NCBI RefSeq assembly: GCF_003977595.1
Contig: NZ_RYYR01000021.1
Span: 1-64,000, forward strand
DNA: 64,000 bases
DNA from: Lysinibacillus antri
GTDB lineage: Bacteria; Bacillota; Bacilli; Bacillales_A; Planococcaceae
Direction of reading: 5' to 3'
Shown here: positions 46,222 to 55,635 of the stretch, one piece after another
Layout of the letters: every line of letters starts with the position of its first letter
How positions within the stretch are numbered: position 1 is the stretch's first letter
Notes under the pieces: model-generated
Database searches by the model: none
What the model saw: only the letters and a program-made list of their open reading frames with translations
What the model was told of the DNA's origin: nothing
Position numbers and translations under genes: made by a program

Positions 46222-46629
46222 GATGCTAGGCATTTAACAGGAGGTAGCTCAGTGATGGGTAATTACTGAGTTTTCCTTTTCAATATTGAAATTTAAATAT
46301 ATCAAGACATCCCTACGTAACTTTCAATACTACTTTACTCGTTGCAACTTGTTAATTTGTAATTTTACTACTTCTCAACATGCACTGTATTTATTGAACA
46401 ACAAACACCAGCAGCTTATAAAATACTAAGTGTAGTACCATCTTAAAATCCACATTACTCTCCTCCAATAAACTAAATTCATATTTGAACTAAAAAACAA
46501 CCTTTGTTTCCAATTGATTTTTAATAATTGTTAATTTACATGTTTTTTCATTTGAGATCAATTGTACATTATAATTAAATTTAGATATTTTCCCCATATA
46601 AACTTACTATATATTTTAGGAGCACCTAT
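46222..46629. other. Intergenic region with one weak terminator
   Basis: CTCAGT/ACTGAG (46248-46270) followed by TTTTCCTTTT may end the exporter operon. Beyond that the sequence is AT-rich. No promoter stands out before the zinc-ribbon gene. Confidence 0.6.
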
Positions 46630-46815
46630 ATGAATAAAAACAAATACCCAGAGTTTTGCCCGAACTGTGGGTCAGAAATGATTGAGGACGCTTGGGATTA
46701 TATCGACTTTTTTCCGAATGGAGATATGCAAATACAAATTGTCGATCCTGCCTGGGTTTGTCGTAAATTTTGTGGGTACTATGTAAAAATCAAAGAAGAC
46801 TTTTATCAATCTTAA
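46630..46815 (+). CDS. Small zinc-ribbon protein
   Basis: Predicted 61 residues with FCPNCGSEM (residues 9-17) and a second pair VCRKFCGYY (near 44-49). The four cysteines can bind zinc, though the second knuckle is C-x3-C instead of C-x2-C. Middle part rich in D, W and F. TAGGAG precedes the ATG. It ends 11 bases before the start of the nuclease-like gene, so the two are probably one operon. Confidence 0.75.
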   Translation: MNKNKYPEFCPNCGSEMIEDAWDYIDFFPNGDMQIQIVDPAWVCRKFCGYYVKIKEDFYQS

Positions 46816-46826
46816 AGGAGAATACT

Positions 46827-48131
46827 ATGAATAAAAGTGAAACAATTATTGAACTTTTAGGTGAAGGAGGCAGTATCACTTTACATGGATTGCAAGTGAA
46901 TAACGAATGGTTTTTTACACTAAACCGAAACGAACTCACTTTAAAAGAATCACTTGATGAAGATGTATCTCTTTATTTATCAAATTCAGGCTATGTAAAA
47001 GGATTTCAAGCCGGGATTGAACTGCTAGATCAATATCCTTGGACAAGGTTACATCCAGAAAATATTAACCCACATTTTGCAAAAGATCTTTATAAAGAAG
47101 TTACAAAACGAATTTCTGAGAGAGATCGAAATAGGTTATCTACTTGGAAGAAAGCTTTAGAAATTGCCATAAAAGAGAGCGAACTCAAAATTGAACGTCC
47201 AAATTTATTCCATTTTGCTACAAGTGAATTATCACAAGATGCTTTTTTATGTTGGTTAATGAGTTGGGCCCACCAAGATTATCAGGCTATAGACAAAAAA
47301 TTGCATGTAGTAGCGGTGGATTTTATTAAGGAAATATTCACTTTACATAATAAATTCGCTCCGACAATAGAATCCATTCAGATTAGACAACAATTTAAAG
47401 GGCTTGATATTCTCGTAATAATCAATGATGAATACGCTATTTTAATAGAAGACAAAACTTACACTCAGGACCATTCAAATCAGTTAATACGCTATAGAGC
47501 AGAAATAGAAACAGCATATCCAAATTTAATTCAATTACCTATCTATTATAAAATTACAGATCAAGGCAGTTATAGTTCGGTTAAGAGTGCTGGCTATATC
47601 CCATTTAATCGCAGAAAAGCCTTGAAAGTTTTAGAAGATGGGATTCATAACGGTGTTCAGGATACAATTTTTATCGATTATTATAATCATTTGAAAAAAA
47701 TCGAAAATGAAGTTACATCTTTTTGGAATACTCCAATAGAAAGTTGGCGTGCTCTTGCTTGGCAAGGGTTCTATCTAGAACTACAAAAAGAACTTCCCGG
47801 AGATTGGGATTATGTTTCTAATGCTTCAGGTGGTTTTTGGGGGTTCTGGTGGGATTCTTCAAAAGAACACTATTATTATCTACAACTTGAACAAACTAAG
47901 CTCTGTATAAAAATCGATGCTACAAATGCAGAAAACAAAGCAAAAGTAAGAAATGAAGCAATGGAGAAAGTTTTATCTGAATCGAAGGAACAAGATCTCT
48001 TCTTACAAAGACCTGCAAGACTAGGAAACGGTAGAACCATGACAATTGCTCAACGAATGGACTATATTCAAACAACCGAAGATGGATTAATTGATATGGA
48101 AAAAACAATTGCTGAATTGAAAAAATACTAA
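46827..48131 (+). CDS. PD-(D/E)XK nuclease family protein with N-terminal accessory domain
   Basis: Predicted 434 residues. Residues 1-95 (LLGEGGSITLHGLQVNNEWFFTLN) look like a stand-alone module seen in immunity-type proteins. From about 120, NLFHFATSELSQDAFLCWLMSWA followed by GLDILVIINDEYAILIEDKTYTQDH gives the D...E-x-K core of a PDDEXK_4-like nuclease. The C-terminus (about 310-434, GDWDYVSNASGGFWGFWW) is a further uncharacterised domain. Start at 46827 has AAAGGAG; the longer frame to 46770 lacks one. Probably a defence-type nuclease; targets unknown. Confidence 0.8.
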   Translation: MNKSETIIELLGEGGSITLHGLQVNNEWFFTLNRNELTLKESLDEDVSLYLSNSGYVKGFQAGIELLDQYPWTRLHPENINPHFAKDLYKEVTKRISERDRNRLSTWKKALEIAIKESELKIERPNLFHFATSELSQDAFLCWLMSWAHQDYQAIDKKLHVVAVDFIKEIFTLHNKFAPTIESIQIRQQFKGLDILVIINDEYAILIEDKTYTQDHSNQLIRYRAEIETAYPNLIQLPIYYKITDQGSYSSVKSAGYIPFNRRKALKVLEDGIHNGVQDTIFIDYYNHLKKIENEVTSFWNTPIESWRALAWQGFYLELQKELPGDWDYVSNASGGFWGFWWDSSKEHYYYLQLEQTKLCIKIDATNAENKAKVRNEAMEKVLSESKEQDLFLQRPARLGNGRTMTIAQRMDYIQTTEDGLIDMEKTIAELKKY

Positions 48132-48233
48132 ACCAAACCACCGAATTTTATAAATTACTTTTTTGATATTCTCAAGCAACCCAATAATTTCCATTTCCAA
48201 AAGTAATTAAACAAGGTTGTTCTATCTGAATGG

Positions 48234-48257
48234 GGGGACGCGTTGCAACCCGTCCCC
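48234..48257. terminator. Terminator-like hairpin, GGGGACG type
   Basis: GGGGACG pairs with CGTCCCC around CGTTGCAACC, followed by TCTTATTT. It separates the nuclease gene from the convergent LysR gene. A string with the same left half occurs at 57487. Confidence 0.7.
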
Positions 48258-48328
48258 TCTTATTTAATCCTTCTACAATTAAATAGAATAACTCTGGCCT
48301 CATCTAATGAGATTAAGCGTTAAGTTGC

Positions 48329-49207
48329 TCACTCGATTAAATTCTTTCTCAAATAGCGAATGAATGGATGATCGCTCCCATCCATTTTCCTCGTACAAAT
48401 GTACAAACTTTGATTGACTTCCACCTGCTCCACAAATACTCGAGCAAGTCTTCCTTGTGCTAATGCCTCATCGACGCTGCAGGCTGGTGCAAGTGCCATT
48501 CCATAACCTGCCTCAACAACCTTGATCGATTCGAGTACGCCTTGCATTTGTATGCCGAACTTCGGTAACGGGCAATTATGGGTATAAAAAATCGCTTCTA
48601 ATAAATCAAGTGTTGAACTGCCTCGTTCCCTGTAAATAAAATCATGCTCACTTAATTCAAAAATCGATATCTGTTTATCTGCTAAAGGATGTGTTGGATG
48701 GACAACGAACCAAAATGGAATATCCATTATTTTCTCGAAGTGTAAATCTTCATGACCAATGTTGCTTTGGACTACAAAGCCAAAATCCACTTCATAATTA
48801 AGGACACGGCGCTCAACAGACTGCACATTCCCTAACGACACATATACATCGACACCTGGATTTTCTAGTTTATAACCTGCAATGATTGGCGGTAAGATAT
48901 AATTCGTCGATATGTAAGACGAAGCAATTTGCACTTTTTCCTGCTTTTCCAAAAAGATTTTAAACTTTTCATCAATTTGTTCTTCTAATTGAAACAAGCG
49001 TAATCCTTGCTCATAAAGAAATTCACCCTCGGATGTGAGCTGAATCCCTCTTCCCTTGCCAGTGATCAATTTGACTCCTAACTCCCGCTCGAGTTTTCGA
49101 ATTTGAGCAGTGACAGCAGGTTGACTAATATGTAGTAAATTCGCAGCTTCGGTTATACTACCTAGTTTAGCAACATTCGTAAAAATCCGTAGCGTATGTA
49201 AATTCAT
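48329..49207 (-). CDS. LysR-family transcriptional regulator
   Basis: Predicted 292 residues: N-terminal winged HTH (residues 1-60; LHTLRIFTNVAKLGSITEAANLLHISQPAVTAQI) and a periplasmic-binding-type effector domain (about 88-290). The CysL/CbbR-like layout is the closest by eye. Start at 49207 has GGTGAGG just upstream; an in-frame TTG at 49219 overlaps that site. It is divergent from a TauE/SafE-type exporter, which it probably controls through the paired sites at 49233 and 49263; sulfur compounds are a plausible inducer. Confidence 0.92.
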   Translation of the reverse strand: MNLHTLRIFTNVAKLGSITEAANLLHISQPAVTAQIRKLERELGVKLITGKGRGIQLTSEGEFLYEQGLRLFQLEEQIDEKFKIFLEKQEKVQIASSYISTNYILPPIIAGYKLENPGVDVYVSLGNVQSVERRVLNYEVDFGFVVQSNIGHEDLHFEKIMDIPFWFVVHPTHPLADKQISIFELSEHDFIYRERGSSTLDLLEAIFYTHNCPLPKFGIQMQGVLESIKVVEAGYGMALAPACSVDEALAQGRLARVFVEQVEVNQSLYICTRKMDGSDHPFIRYLRKNLIE

Positions 49208-49232
49208 TTCCTCACCCAATTCATAACTTAAT

Positions 49233-49273
49233 CTTATGAATAAACAAAAATTATATATTTTTCTTATTAATAA
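49233..49273. promoter_or_regulatory. Paired LysR-type binding sites
   Basis: CTTATGAATAA (49233-49243) and CTTATTAATAA (49263-49273) have the same orientation, 30 bp apart, three helical turns. Both fit the A/T palindromic cores usual for LysR tetramers. They fill the spacer between the LysR gene and the exporter. Confidence 0.6.
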
Positions 49274-49306
49274 TATAGCAGTATTTTAAGTGTAGGGGTG
49301 ATTTGT

Positions 49307-50089
49307 TTGGAAAACTTACTATTGGAATGGCTATCAATCGATGGTTTCTTATTATTTGTCATTGGTATACTTGCAGCCATTATTGGCGTCATGTTTGGAG
49401 CTGCAGGTTTCGTATTACTACCGGCCTTGTTATTAGTCGGCATACCGATTCATGCGACAGTTGCGGTCAATAAGTTTGCAACGGGCGTATCTTCATTTTC
49501 GACAGTTCTTGTACTTGTATTAAAAAAGAAAGTACAACTTAAACAAATGCTTCCACTCATGTTACTCGCTGGACTTGGCGGAATAAGTGGTGCATTTTTC
49601 GCAACAAGATTGTCGGAACTAACAATGAATATCGTTGCTTGTATTGTGTTAATTGCCATGTTTATATTTGTTTTAAAAAATAATAAAGCTGGATTAGTTA
49701 CGGATCATCAAGACAATGAACAACGAGACGGCGAACAACGAACTAACCTGTTAGCCCCATTTTTTATTGGAATCTATGATGGTGGGTTTGGACCAGGATC
49801 CGCACTTTTAAACATTACATACTTTCTAAAAAATCAATTTAATTATGTGAAAGCCGCTGAAATGACACGATTTATGATGTTTGCAAGTTGTATGAGTGCT
49901 TTTTTATTTTACTTTTTCTATGGAATTGTCGATTGGGGCATTGCTATTCCTGTTACAGTTGGCTCAATCGTTGGCTCACATATCGGGCTGAAAATTGTCC
50001 CTTATTTAAAAGGAAAATGGCTTCAGATTTTGCTACCATCTATCTTTTTCTTACTAATTATTCAAGTTGTGGCTGACTTGCTATTTTAG
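49307..50089 (+). CDS. TauE/SafE (sulfite exporter) family permease
   Basis: Predicted 260-residue membrane protein with about eight helices in two halves: GILAAIIGVMFGAAGFVLLPALLLVGIPIHATVAVNKFATG near the start and FFIGIYDGGFGPGSALLNITY in the middle are the two copies of the family repeat. Exports sulfite, sulfonates or sulfoacetate in known cases. TTG at 49307 has TAGGGGTG upstream; a GTG at 49298 is possible. Divergent from LysR. Confidence 0.9.
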   Translation: MENLLLEWLSIDGFLLFVIGILAAIIGVMFGAAGFVLLPALLLVGIPIHATVAVNKFATGVSSFSTVLVLVLKKKVQLKQMLPLMLLAGLGGISGAFFATRLSELTMNIVACIVLIAMFIFVLKNNKAGLVTDHQDNEQRDGEQRTNLLAPFFIGIYDGGFGPGSALLNITYFLKNQFNYVKAAEMTRFMMFASCMSAFLFYFFYGIVDWGIAIPVTVGSIVGSHIGLKIVPYLKGKWLQILLPSIFFLLIIQVVADLLF

Positions 50090-50137
50090 TATTTTTATAA
50101 AGCGTGTGTATGTAAAGCAATTCATTTTCTAAAGCAT

Positions 50138-50164
50138 AGACTGTCGAGAAGGCTTTGACAGTCT
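50138..50164. terminator. Hairpin between the TauE and Nudix genes
   Basis: AGACTGTC pairs exactly with GACAGTCT around 11 bases between convergent genes. The T-run is poor. Confidence 0.55.
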
Positions 50165-50200
50165 GTTACTTCACTTAAATATCTCAGTGTTTATCATAGA

Positions 50201-50665
50201 TTACTCGAAACTAGATTCGTCTGTTTTTAATGTACTCTCCCACCAGATATCCTTACTTCCGTTTAAATGATTTTTTATTAATTCCCTAAATGGGTAGGGT
50301 TGTAAATTTTTATCACTCAATTCATTCACGTTGCACCAGGAAAACTCTAAATGGGATTCAGCAGATATTGGTTTTACGTCTTTTTGCAATTCACTTTCTT
50401 TTATTTCGAATACTTGATTTACCTCGAAATGAATCACCCCATTGTGCGCCCATTTGTGTTCTACAACTCCAAGAAAATCTCCAACTGTACAAGTTATTCC
50501 TAACTCTTCTTCAAATTCCCTTCCTAAAGCATCTTTTGCACTCTCACCTAGTTCGATCTGACCACCAGGTAAAAAAGTATTTAGATACCCTTTTGATTGT
50601 ACTAGTAATACTTTATTATCTTCTATTAAGACCCCTCTTACTATATGGTGAAAGATTTCCTTCAT
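50201..50665 (-). CDS. Nudix hydrolase
   Basis: Predicted 154-residue Nudix enzyme. The box GQIELGESAKDALGREFEEE (about 36-55) followed by LGI fits GX5EX7REUXEEXGU completely, so metal-dependent pyrophosphohydrolase activity on a nucleoside diphosphate derivative is expected. GGAGGA precedes the ATG. Single gene; substrate unknown. Confidence 0.92.
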   Translation of the reverse strand: MKEIFHHIVRGVLIEDNKVLLVQSKGYLNTFLPGGQIELGESAKDALGREFEEELGITCTVGDFLGVVEHKWAHNGVIHFEVNQVFEIKESELQKDVKPISAESHLEFSWCNVNELSDKNLQPYPFRELIKNHLNGSKDIWWESTLKTDESSFE

Positions 50666-50997
50666 AACTTTTCCTCCAACTACTTTTTATTCGAATTGTA
50701 TAGCAGTCCAAAAACTCCGAATGTAATGGTACTCTATATACGTTTTATTCAATTACAAGGTTGCATTGCTATTATTCAAGAATGGCATAATTGTTGAACA
50801 AGCTATAACCTTTTTTCAACCAACGAACAGTTATTCCCAACAGAGAGGACACAACACAACCCGTTCCCTCTTGTTGGTCACTTTTCAAGAAAGAAAATAT
50901 TCCAAAAATATCCAAAATAAGTTTTAAAATAGTTAACCGTTTGAAAAAATTAAACTTCAGAACAAAAGTGAGCATGACTAATTATTAAAAACATAAG
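50666..50997. other. Intergenic region, no supported gene
   Basis: A 67-codon minus-strand frame at 50772-50975 exists but has no ribosome site or recognisable protein. CAACAGAGAGGACACAACACAA...TTGTTGG is a loose inverted stretch. Otherwise nothing is seen before repeat copy 4. Confidence 0.5.
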
Positions 50998-51146
50998 AAA
51001 GGAGCCGTCCAAAAAAGATTTTGGACGGCTCCTTTGCGACGAGGATAGTGACAATTTATTGTTACTACCGCAGGAGCACAGCTTTTTAGCGATATTTTAT
51101 TATTAGAAACGTAGATGTCCAGAAAGTGTAGTGCTTTCTGGACATC
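50998..51146. repeat. Structured interspersed repeat, copy 4
   Basis: About 149 bp with all three hairpins, differing from copy 3 at only a few bases (hairpin 1 loop AAAAAAGA). It lies about 50 bp beyond the stop of the minus-strand APH-like gene and about 330 bp from the Nudix gene. Confidence 0.92.
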
Positions 51147-51195
51147 CACATCTGCTAATTACATACAATTTAACCAATAGTATCGAATTTTTAAA

Positions 51196-52059
51196 TTATT
51201 TAATAAAATCAAAAATATCTGTTTCTATTGTCCATTCTAAACGTCTAACCCATTCCTGCTTCACTTCCAATGGTGCCTTTTTAATCTTATGTAATATTTT
51301 CCACACTTTATAAACACAATAACCCTTTAATGATTCAGACGATAATAAAATAGGGCTATTGGCTTTATATTGTTCAATAAAAAGGCTATTTAATGAATTA
51401 GCTTGTTCGGGATAGTGAAGTTTTGTGAACCAGCATACCCAACCTACATCATTTAAAGGATTTGCCCATTCAGACCATTCCCAATCTAAAACAGTAAGGA
51501 CATTATCTTCGGTATACAACACATTATGCACTCCAAAATCGCCATGCGTTAAAACCCAGTTCTGTTTAGAATCATTAACTTTTCGCAGTATCAACTTGGA
51601 TTTATTTATAAGCTCTGTAGGTACAAAATCTAAATTCATTTTTATGTCGTGTAGGTCACATTCTTTTATTCCATTTGAACTAGAATTATATTTTTTAGAA
51701 TGTATGTTTTTAGCAAGATTTTCACCTAAGCTTATATATAATTCTTTTGCATTTTCCGCATTATTACTATCTAAAATAGATTGACCATTTTCCCCATTAC
51801 GGTACTCCATCACGTTTATTTGATTTTCATTAATTTTAAATAACTGATAAAATTTTGGGGCTATTCCTGTTTCATGGATTAATTTTAAGCAGTTTACTTC
51901 ATTATCAATATCCTGGCTATATACATTAGACACTTTAGCAACTAATAGAGGTTGTGTTCCATCCAATAAGAAAGTTGCATTTGTGTAGCCACCAGCCAAA
52001 CGAATAGGTGAAAAATCTCCATATATATTTTTTAATTGTTTAAATAGCTGTTCAGTCAA
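51196..52059 (-). CDS. Aminoglycoside phosphotransferase/choline kinase-like protein
   Basis: Predicted 287-residue small-molecule kinase of the APH superfamily. LAGGYTNATFLL (about 21-32) is the nucleotide loop, LLVAKV has the ATP-binding lysine, WVLTHGDFGVHNVLY (about 167-181) the catalytic loop (HGDxxxxN), and TVLDWEWSEWANPLNDVGW the metal-binding DW motif. Substrates in this family range from antibiotics to choline or homoserine; resistance should not be assumed. AAAGTAACAC lies upstream, with a weak ribosome site. Confidence 0.87.
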   Translation of the reverse strand: MTEQLFKQLKNIYGDFSPIRLAGGYTNATFLLDGTQPLLVAKVSNVYSQDIDNEVNCLKLIHETGIAPKFYQLFKINENQINVMEYRNGENGQSILDSNNAENAKELYISLGENLAKNIHSKKYNSSSNGIKECDLHDIKMNLDFVPTELINKSKLILRKVNDSKQNWVLTHGDFGVHNVLYTEDNVLTVLDWEWSEWANPLNDVGWVCWFTKLHYPEQANSLNSLFIEQYKANSPILLSSESLKGYCVYKVWKILHKIKKAPLEVKQEWVRRLEWTIETDIFDFIK

Positions 52060-52127
52060 AGTAACACATCCAATTATTGTTTAGTACTTATATTACTATA
52101 ACAATAGGAAAACTCCTTTAAAAATAA

Positions 52128-52275
52128 AGTGAAACTTCAATCAGTGGGGGTTTTCCTCATCCCCCACTGATTGTTAGTTGAACCAATCGGGCTTTTACGT
52201 GCCGTTAATCTCCCGCCTACCCTTTACACCTTACTTAAGTCTTGAGGCGGGAGTCTTACGGCGCGTTAATGCGAG
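52128..52275. repeat. Structured element, possible tnpB-less IS200/IS605 end
   Basis: TCAGTGGGGG and CCCCCACTGA form a perfect 10-bp stem (52141-52170). Further on, GCCGT/ACGGC and TCCCGCCT/AGGCGGGA form a larger stem (52201-52262) around CACCTTACTTAAGTC. The string CAATCGGGCTTTTACGTGCC joins them. Subterminal hairpins of this kind are found in IS200/IS605 elements and their omega-RNA scaffolds, but no transposase or TnpB frame is present. The assignment is tentative. Confidence 0.5.
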
Positions 52276-52344
52276 ATAAACAAACCTTTTCCTTTTTTAA
52301 TTAAATGGAAGTTTGCTGAATAACAATTTATACTTTAGATTTTA

Positions 52345-52381
52345 ATAAAAAAGCAGTATTTCGATTTTAGCCGAAATACTA
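52345..52381 (-). terminator. Chemoreceptor gene terminator
   Basis: AGTATTTCG pairs exactly with CGAAATACT, with TTTTTT on the minus-strand side. Confidence 0.85.
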
Positions 52382-52391
52382 CTTTTTGCTT

Positions 52392-54398
52392 TTACAATTT
52401 AAACTGGCTTACTGCAACCTGCAATGCTTTTGCCATATCGGATAATTGCTCCGTTTGTCGTTTCATTTCTTCCACTGATAACAACTGACTATCTGTTGAT
52501 GTCGTTACTTCATGCACATAGTCTTTTGAAGATTGGGCAGTAGCAGACATTTCTTCCATTGATGCCGTTACTTCTTCGGTATTTGCACTCATCTGTTGTG
52601 CTGAGCTACTAAGTTCCTCGATCTCATGAGCAATTTGTTCTACGGAGTTTACGATTTCCTCAAATCGCTCCCCTAAAGCATTGATAGATTTTAAACCTTG
52701 CTCGATTTTCACTTCACCGGATTCTGCTGCTTTTACGGCTTCTCCTGTGTAATCTTGAATCTTTTCAATTAAGGCATTGATTTGCATGGCTGATCCTGCT
52801 GTTTGTTCGGATAATTTACGGACTTCCTCTGCTACAACCGCAAAACCTTTTCCAGCCTCTCCTGCCCTTGCTGCCTCAATGGACGCATTTAAAGCAAGTA
52901 AATTCGTTTGATCAGATATGTCAGAAATCATACTAGAAATTAATCCAATTTCTTTTGATTCTTTATCTAACTTTCGAATGACTTCAATTTCAATATCCAT
53001 TCCTTTTTGGATTTCGTTCATATGTTGCATTGAATTTCGAACCGCTTCATGACCATCATGGACTTTAGAAGCGATAAATTCCGTATTTACGGAGACATTA
53101 TTTGCAACATTGGCTACTTGTGCTACACCTGCAGCCATTTGCTCCATTGCCATTGCACTTTCCTCAGCAGTCACTGCATTCGATTCTGCACCCCGTTCAA
53201 CTTCAACAATCGCTCGTGCAATATTTTTTGTCATTGATGTCACATTCATCACATCATTCATTACTTCATTTGAAGCTGAATTCACATCACTTGCACTTTT
53301 TTCAACATGCACAATCATTTCTCTCATACTAACAACCATTTTTGTTAAAGAACGTGATAATACGCCTAACTCATCAATCCGTTTAAGATACTTTGGTGAA
53401 ATTTCATGAGTGAAATCTCCTTCTGCTAAGTGTTCACTTATTCGAACAACGTGATTGATTGGTCTACTTACAGATCGTGTAACAAATAAGGCAAATAAAA
53501 TACCGATCCCAATAATGATAATAGATGTAATGAGGAAGTTTTGTTTTAATTCATTTAACCCAGAGAGTGCTTCATTCTCTACAGCCATCACGCCCATTTT
53601 CCAACCATTCTCAAGTGTATAGTAGCCAATGATTTGTTTTTGCCCATCTGAATTACTATATTGATAAATGCCCTCTTCATTATTAATCATTTCTTTTGTC
53701 GCAAGGCTTTCACCAGTCATTTTACTGGCTTTATCTTCATTTTCAGCAGCAGTTATAAAATTAACTTGGTCTTTCACTAATTGAAGATTTGGATGTCCTT
53801 GGATTGTTCCTTCAGCATTTACAATAAAAGCATAACCACTTTTCCCAATCGTAATTTCTTCGATGACTGATGAAATATAATATCCATCCATACGCGCTAA
53901 CAATAATGCCTTTTCCCCTGTTACTGTGTCAATAGGTGTAGCAATCATCACAACAGGTTCATTTGTAACTCTACTAATGATTGTATCGGACATAACTGTT
54001 TTACCTTGGAATGCTTCCTGAATATAATCACGGTCTCCTAGTTCTGACGTGGAGCCATCCGAGTAGTAGGTAGTGCCATCTTCTGCAACAATTCCAAATC
54101 CTAAATAATCTGAACTTTTCTCAAGTTGTTTATTTAAATAGGTAAGTTGGTCTTCCATCTCCATACTTTGAATAACAGATTGTTGGGCAATCGCTTCAAT
54201 TTCAACATATGTTCGTTTAAAATACTCTTCTATATAATGAGAAATGTCTCCAGCTTTCCATTGTAAATTTGTTTTTACTTGGTCAATGACTGCGTTTGAG
54301 CTATTAATATATGAAAATATCCCCAATGTCCCACAAGTAAGCAAAAGTAATGCAACAATTGAAGTAGTTAATTTCGCCCCTATCCCTTTTAATTTCAT
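52392..54398 (-). CDS. Methyl-accepting chemotaxis protein
   Basis: Predicted 668-residue transmembrane chemoreceptor. TM1 about 10-30, an extracellular dCache-type sensor (about 35-280; [22 protein letters not shown]-like PAS strands), TM2 about 288-308, HAMP (about 305-360) and a long signalling coiled coil. The hairpin tip [37 protein letters not shown] is intact, so it should bind CheA and CheW. It resembles McpA/B of B. subtilis in length. The ligand is unknown. GGGGGACAAG precedes the ATG. Confidence 0.94.
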   Translation of the reverse strand: MKLKGIGAKLTTSIVALLLLTCGTLGIFSYINSSNAVIDQVKTNLQWKAGDISHYIEEYFKRTYVEIEAIAQQSVIQSMEMEDQLTYLNKQLEKSSDYLGFGIVAEDGTTYYSDGSTSELGDRDYIQEAFQGKTVMSDTIISRVTNEPVVMIATPIDTVTGEKALLLARMDGYYISSVIEEITIGKSGYAFIVNAEGTIQGHPNLQLVKDQVNFITAAENEDKASKMTGESLATKEMINNEEGIYQYSNSDGQKQIIGYYTLENGWKMGVMAVENEALSGLNELKQNFLITSIIIIGIGILFALFVTRSVSRPINHVVRISEHLAEGDFTHEISPKYLKRIDELGVLSRSLTKMVVSMREMIVHVEKSASDVNSASNEVMNDVMNVTSMTKNIARAIVEVERGAESNAVTAEESAMAMEQMAAGVAQVANVANNVSVNTEFIASKVHDGHEAVRNSMQHMNEIQKGMDIEIEVIRKLDKESKEIGLISSMISDISDQTNLLALNASIEAARAGEAGKGFAVVAEEVRKLSEQTAGSAMQINALIEKIQDYTGEAVKAAESGEVKIEQGLKSINALGERFEEIVNSVEQIAHEIEELSSSAQQMSANTEEVTASMEEMSATAQSSKDYVHEVTTSTDSQLLSVEEMKRQTEQLSDMAKALQVAVSQFKL

Positions 54399-54790
54399 CT
54401 TGTCCCCCTTATTAAATAAGAAAAAGTAGTTACAAATTTTAGGTATTATTACTATAAATAGATTAACACAGGAATATTTTGATAGTAAATAATAATTGCC
54501 AATAGTATAAAAACACTATTTATACAGTGTGAAGAGAATTAATACTACTTCACCAGAAACACCTGTTTCAACATTTAAATCAAAGCCACCACCCGCCATA
54601 TGACACAAAACATGATGGCGATGAAGACGGTTGGGCGTGTAAATCATCGAGGAAATATGGTTTTTACATTAAAAAAGGTAGCCACGATCAAAAACTCCTT
54701 GATCATGACTACCTTTACTACTTTCAAAAATACTCTTCAAACTTTTACTTGTTATCGTGTGGGCTCTTTATTTTCTCTTTTGAAAATTAA
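54399..54790. other. Intergenic region with one terminator
   Basis: Mostly AT-rich. A plus-strand frame after 54600 reads HDGDEDGWACKSS with no start or ribosome site and may be a decayed coding fragment. AAAGGTAG.../...CTACCTTT (54674-54716) is a long terminator stem. Confidence 0.5.
54674..54716. terminator. Terminator of the AKR-MFS operon
   Basis: AAAGGTAGCCACGATCAA pairs with TTGATCATGACTACCTTT, with two mismatches; A-run on the left serves the minus-strand operon. Confidence 0.85.
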
Positions 54791-55633
54791 TTAGAAATCA
54801 AAATTGTCCGGATCTGGTCCTACCCGAAGATTTTGATTCAATCCATGAATGATTTCCATTTCCTCACTAGTTAATTCGAAATCAAATACATTAGCATTTT
54901 CAATAATTCGATGTTCTTTCGTTGATTTAGGAATCGTTACAACTTCATTTTGCAAATCCCAACGTAAGATAACTTGTGCTACGGTTTTATTATGCTTATT
55001 AGCAATTTCTTTTAACACTTCGTTATCTAGTAATTGACCTTGCATCAGTGGAGACCATGCCTCAAGCTGAATATCATTCTCTCTACAAAATACTTGTAGC
55101 TCTTTTTGAGTTAATTTTGGATGGTATTCAACTTGATTGATCATTGGCTTAATTTCAGCCTCTTTCATTAAATCCTTGAGATGATGTATTTGAAAATTAC
55201 TAACACCAATTGCTTTTACTCGACCTTCTTTATATAGAGTTTCTAGCGCTCTCCACGCATCCTTGTATTTCCCTTCAACTGGCCAATGAATCAGATATAA
55301 ATCTAAATACTCTAAGCCAAGCTTTTCGATGCTTTTCTCATATGCAGCAATAGTAGATTCGTATCCTAAATCTGTATTCCAAACCTTCGACGTTACAAAC
55401 AACTCTTCTCTAGAAATACCGGATTCTTCTACGCCTTCTTTAATACCTTTTCCAACACCTTCTTCATTCCCATAAATAGCTGCTGTATCAACACTTCGGT
55501 ATCCATGTTTGATGGCTGTTTTTACAGCATTCACTAGCTCCGGACCTTCTTTTACTTTAAAAACACCAAGTCCAAACCAAGGCATTTTTACTCCATTATT
55601 TAAAGTTGTTGTATCTTGTAAATTTTTAATCAT
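54791..55633 (-). CDS. Aldo/keto reductase (YvgN-like)
   Basis: Predicted 280-residue NADPH-dependent reductase with the AKR5-type pattern: GYRSVDTAAIYGNEEGVG (catalytic Asp and Tyr at about 46-51), SKVWNTD (Lys, about 80), LYLIHWPVEGKY (His, about 113), and IPKSTKEHRIIENANVFDFEL, the NADP-binding loop, near 237-257. Family members reduce methylglyoxal and other aldehydes. It starts two bases after the MFS stop, so the two form an operon, probably under the divergent HxlR. Confidence 0.93.
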   Translation of the reverse strand: MIKNLQDTTTLNNGVKMPWFGLGVFKVKEGPELVNAVKTAIKHGYRSVDTAAIYGNEEGVGKGIKEGVEESGISREELFVTSKVWNTDLGYESTIAAYEKSIEKLGLEYLDLYLIHWPVEGKYKDAWRALETLYKEGRVKAIGVSNFQIHHLKDLMKEAEIKPMINQVEYHPKLTQKELQVFCRENDIQLEAWSPLMQGQLLDNEVLKEIANKHNKTVAQVILRWDLQNEVVTIPKSTKEHRIIENANVFDFELTSEEMEIIHGLNQNLRVGPDPDNFDF

Positions 55634-55635
55634 TG

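Noticed and set aside
50772-50975. 67-codon minus-strand frame as a gene
   Set aside because: No ribosome site, no homologue recognised, and it lies in a low-complexity gap.
54516-54599. 27-residue minus-strand frame starting MAGGGF, possibly YjcZ-like
   Set aside because: No Shine-Dalgarno, and the hydrophobic tail of YjcZ proteins is missing.
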